A DNA stretch of 7,614 bases from Ruminococcaceae bacterium UBA7135 (GTDB lineage: Bacteria; Bacillota; Clostridia; Oscillospirales; Ruminococcaceae). Location of the stretch: assembly GCA_002492075.1 (NCBI GenBank), contig DKXD01000219.1:1-7614 (forward strand), given 5' to 3'. Position numbers and translations under genes: made by a program. Every line of letters starts with the position of its first letter. Positions within the stretch are counted from its first letter, which is position 1. The notes beneath the pieces were generated by a model. That model had not been told where the DNA came from and searched no databases. It was given only the letters and a program-made list of their open reading frames with translations. This document shows positions 6,681-7,614 of the stretch, one piece after another.

Positions 6681-7322
6681 TTAAGGAACAATAACAAACC
6701 CTTGCGGAGGCGGCGGAAGCTCTATCGCCTCGCCGGGCTTTGCGTCTATGCTCTTGGAGCTTGCTTTGATGGAGCTTGATACCCACGCAAAGAACTGCGC
6801 CATATCCCCCGCGGTGAGGTTATTCATCATCAGCACGTTGTTTGTTATCTTCTTCAAAGTGTTGGCGTTGGCGTTTGCGCCCGCGCCGCACGCGATGATA
6901 TTACCCGTAGAAACCTGTTTAAGCGCGTCGATACCCTCGTCAAGGTTGTCGGTGGGAGCGCCGTCCGTCATAAGGAACACAAGCGGTTTCCAGTCACCCT
7001 TTTGGGCGGCGGTAGAGGTACGCACTTCGTTCTTTATGCAATCCGCGAGCACTTTCAGCGCTCCGCCCAAAGCTGTCGCTCCGCCCGCTTGAAGCTGCGG
7101 TTCTTTGAACAGCATAAGCTCGGTAAGCGGGCTTGTTTGCCGCGCGGAGCTGTCGAACGTGATGATCGACAAAAACGCGGTCTCCAATGCCTGCGGGTCG
7201 CCCTTAAGCTCGGTTATAAGCGTCTTGATGCCTTGTTTTACCGCCTCTATCGGTTCTCCCGACATCGAACCGCTGCAATCCAACAGCAGGTACACCGGCA
7301 GTCTTCTGATGTAGTCGGACAT
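6681..7322 (-). CDS. terY: TerY/YegL-type von Willebrand factor A domain protein
   Basis: A 213-residue single-domain vWA protein, close to the usual length of TerY/YegL (COG4245). A complete metal-ion-dependent adhesion site (MIDAS) is visible: DCSGSMS with Asp15, Ser17 and Ser19, the Thr of GGATALGG at Thr83, and MTDGAPTD with Asp120. The Pro-rich end ELPPPPQGFVIVP is typical of the family. No signal peptide or membrane segment is seen, so it should be cytoplasmic, binding a divalent metal and a protein partner. In TerY-P triads it is encoded with a PP2C phosphatase and a kinase, as here, and is thought to act as a metal-dependent adaptor for them; this role is inferred. The start is set by GGAGGT (complement of 7329-7334), six bases upstream. 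It is the first gene after a strong promoter, with a leader of about 48 bases. Confidence 0.92.
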   Translation of the reverse strand: MSDYIRRLPVYLLLDCSGSMSGEPIEAVKQGIKTLITELKGDPQALETAFLSIITFDSSARQTSPLTELMLFKEPQLQAGGATALGGALKVLADCIKNEVRTSTAAQKGDWKPLVFLMTDGAPTDNLDEGIDALKQVSTGNIIACGAGANANANTLKKITNNVLMMNNLTAGDMAQFFAWVSSSIKASSKSIDAKPGEAIELPPPPQGFVIVP

Positions 7323-7376
7323 TTTTTGACCTCCATGATGTTCTGTGTATTTAAAGTATACAACTTCTCACCTTAC

Positions 7377-7405
7377 ATTATAACACGAATTTAACATAGT
7401 GTCAA
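7377..7405 (-). promoter_or_regulatory. Consensus sigma-A promoter of the operon
   Basis: On the minus strand TTGACA (7400-7405) and TATAAT (7377-7382) are both perfect matches, separated by exactly 17 bases. TGT directly before the -10 gives an extended (TGn) element. Transcription would start near 7369-7372, about 48 bases before the vWA ATG. No comparable promoter was found in the short gaps between the genes, which supports one transcript for the row. Confidence 0.9.
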
Positions 7406-7414
7406 TAGTTTGAC
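7401..7414. promoter_or_regulatory. Inverted repeat over the -35 (candidate operator)
   Basis: GTCAA-TAGT-TTGAC is a 14-base inverted repeat with five-base arms. One arm is five of the six -35 bases of the operon promoter, so a bound repressor would block RNA polymerase. It does not match a regulator site I can name. A second small palindrome, GCAAA-A-TTTGC, follows directly at 7415-7425. Confidence 0.4.
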
Positions 7415-7482
7415 GCAAAATTTGCACAAATTCTCTCTTTTTGTTGTGAAAAAGCGCGAAAATGAAAAATAGTTGAATGGGC

Positions 7483-7511
7483 TTGATTTTTTTCGTAAAA
7501 TATGGTAAAAT
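7483..7511 (+). promoter_or_regulatory. Divergent plus-strand promoter with extended -10
   Basis: TTGATT (7483-7488) and TAAAAT (7506-7511) are 17 bases apart. TATGG (7501-7505) directly before the -10 is the Gram-positive TRTGn extension. The start point would be near 7518. No ORF follows within the remaining ~100 bases, so the gene served lies beyond the right edge. Together with the minus-strand promoter it makes a divergent intergenic region. Confidence 0.7.
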
Positions 7512-7520
7512 AAATAAATA

Positions 7521-7532
7521 AGAACTTGTTCT
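7521..7532. promoter_or_regulatory. Inverted repeat just after the plus-strand start point
   Basis: AGAAC-TT-GTTCT is a perfect inverted repeat with five-base arms, lying at about +4 to +15 of the divergent promoter, a common repressor position. It could also fold as a tight 5' end hairpin only if the two-base loop opens. The half-site resembles Gram-positive LexA boxes (GAAC-N4-GTTC), but the spacer is two bases instead of four. Confidence 0.35.
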
Positions 7533-7538
7533 AAGGAG

Positions 7539-7586
7539 ACGCTGATTTAACGGCGTTTTCTTCCCCGTTGCAGGCGGGAGAAACGC
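7539..7586 (+). ncRNA. Structured 5' leader with alternative hairpins (candidate)
   Basis: The leader of the plus-strand transcript can form ACGCTG (7539-7544) with CGGCGT (7551-7556), or GCGTTT (7553-7558) with AAACGC (7581-7586), the latter continuing through CT/AG and CCC/GGG pairs with small bulges. Positions 7553-7556 belong to both, so the two folds exclude each other, as in attenuators and riboswitches. I do not recognise a known riboswitch class, and the end of the leader lies outside the window. Confidence 0.3.
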
Positions 7587-7614
7587 ATAAAAAACGCTTG
7601 CGAGAATAAAAAAG

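Noticed and set aside
7521..7532. LexA (SOS) box AGAACTTGTTCT
   Set aside because: The half-sites fit GAAC/GTTC, but the spacer is two bases, whereas Gram-positive LexA sites have four.
7518..7614. yybP-ykoY manganese riboswitch, often found before cation pumps and TerC-like genes
   Set aside because: The conserved loop sequences of that class were not found; only generic hairpins are seen.

Overview
The window looks like a chromosomal segment of a Gram-positive bacterium, most likely a Clostridia-type member of the Bacillota. This rests on the strong purine-rich Shine-Dalgarno sites, the extended -10 (TATGG-TAAAAT) promoter, the AT-rich promoter region beside GC-balanced genes, and the protein families present. 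The species cannot be told from the sequence.

Layout: five complete genes lie head to tail on the minus strand. In order of transcription (right to left) they are a TerY/YegL-type von Willebrand A (vWA) protein (6681-7322), a PP2C-type Ser/Thr phosphatase with a long disordered N-terminus (5115-6626), a COG4248/YegI-type protein kinase with a C-terminal zinc ribbon (3567-5042), a PMCA-like P2B calcium-transporting P-type ATPase (769-3510) and a TerD-family calcium-binding protein (84-668). A good ribosome-binding site and an ATG at 14-16 suggest that a sixth gene starts at the left edge. Gaps between genes are 54-100 bases, and each contains a hairpin without a U-tract.

One near-perfect sigma-A promoter (TTGACA-17-TATAAT with TGn, 7377-7405) drives the row. 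A 14-base inverted repeat overlaps its -35. Between 7406 and the right edge there is no gene, but a second, divergent plus-strand promoter (7483-7511) fires out of the window into a structured leader whose pairings are partly mutually exclusive.

How the genes may work together: the vWA, phosphatase and kinase form the known 'TerY-P' triad (E. coli yegL/yegK/yegI are a related trio). Here the triad is joined to a calcium pump and a calcium-binding TerD protein. The inference is a reversible phosphorylation circuit tied to calcium homeostasis or envelope/metal stress, with the pump or TerD as possible targets. The families and the operon order are seen in the sequence; the regulatory link is not proven. 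The kinase is the most unusual protein: it has no VAIK lysine but carries a lysine in the glycine-rich loop (WNK-like), and its tail may be a degenerate FHA-like module.
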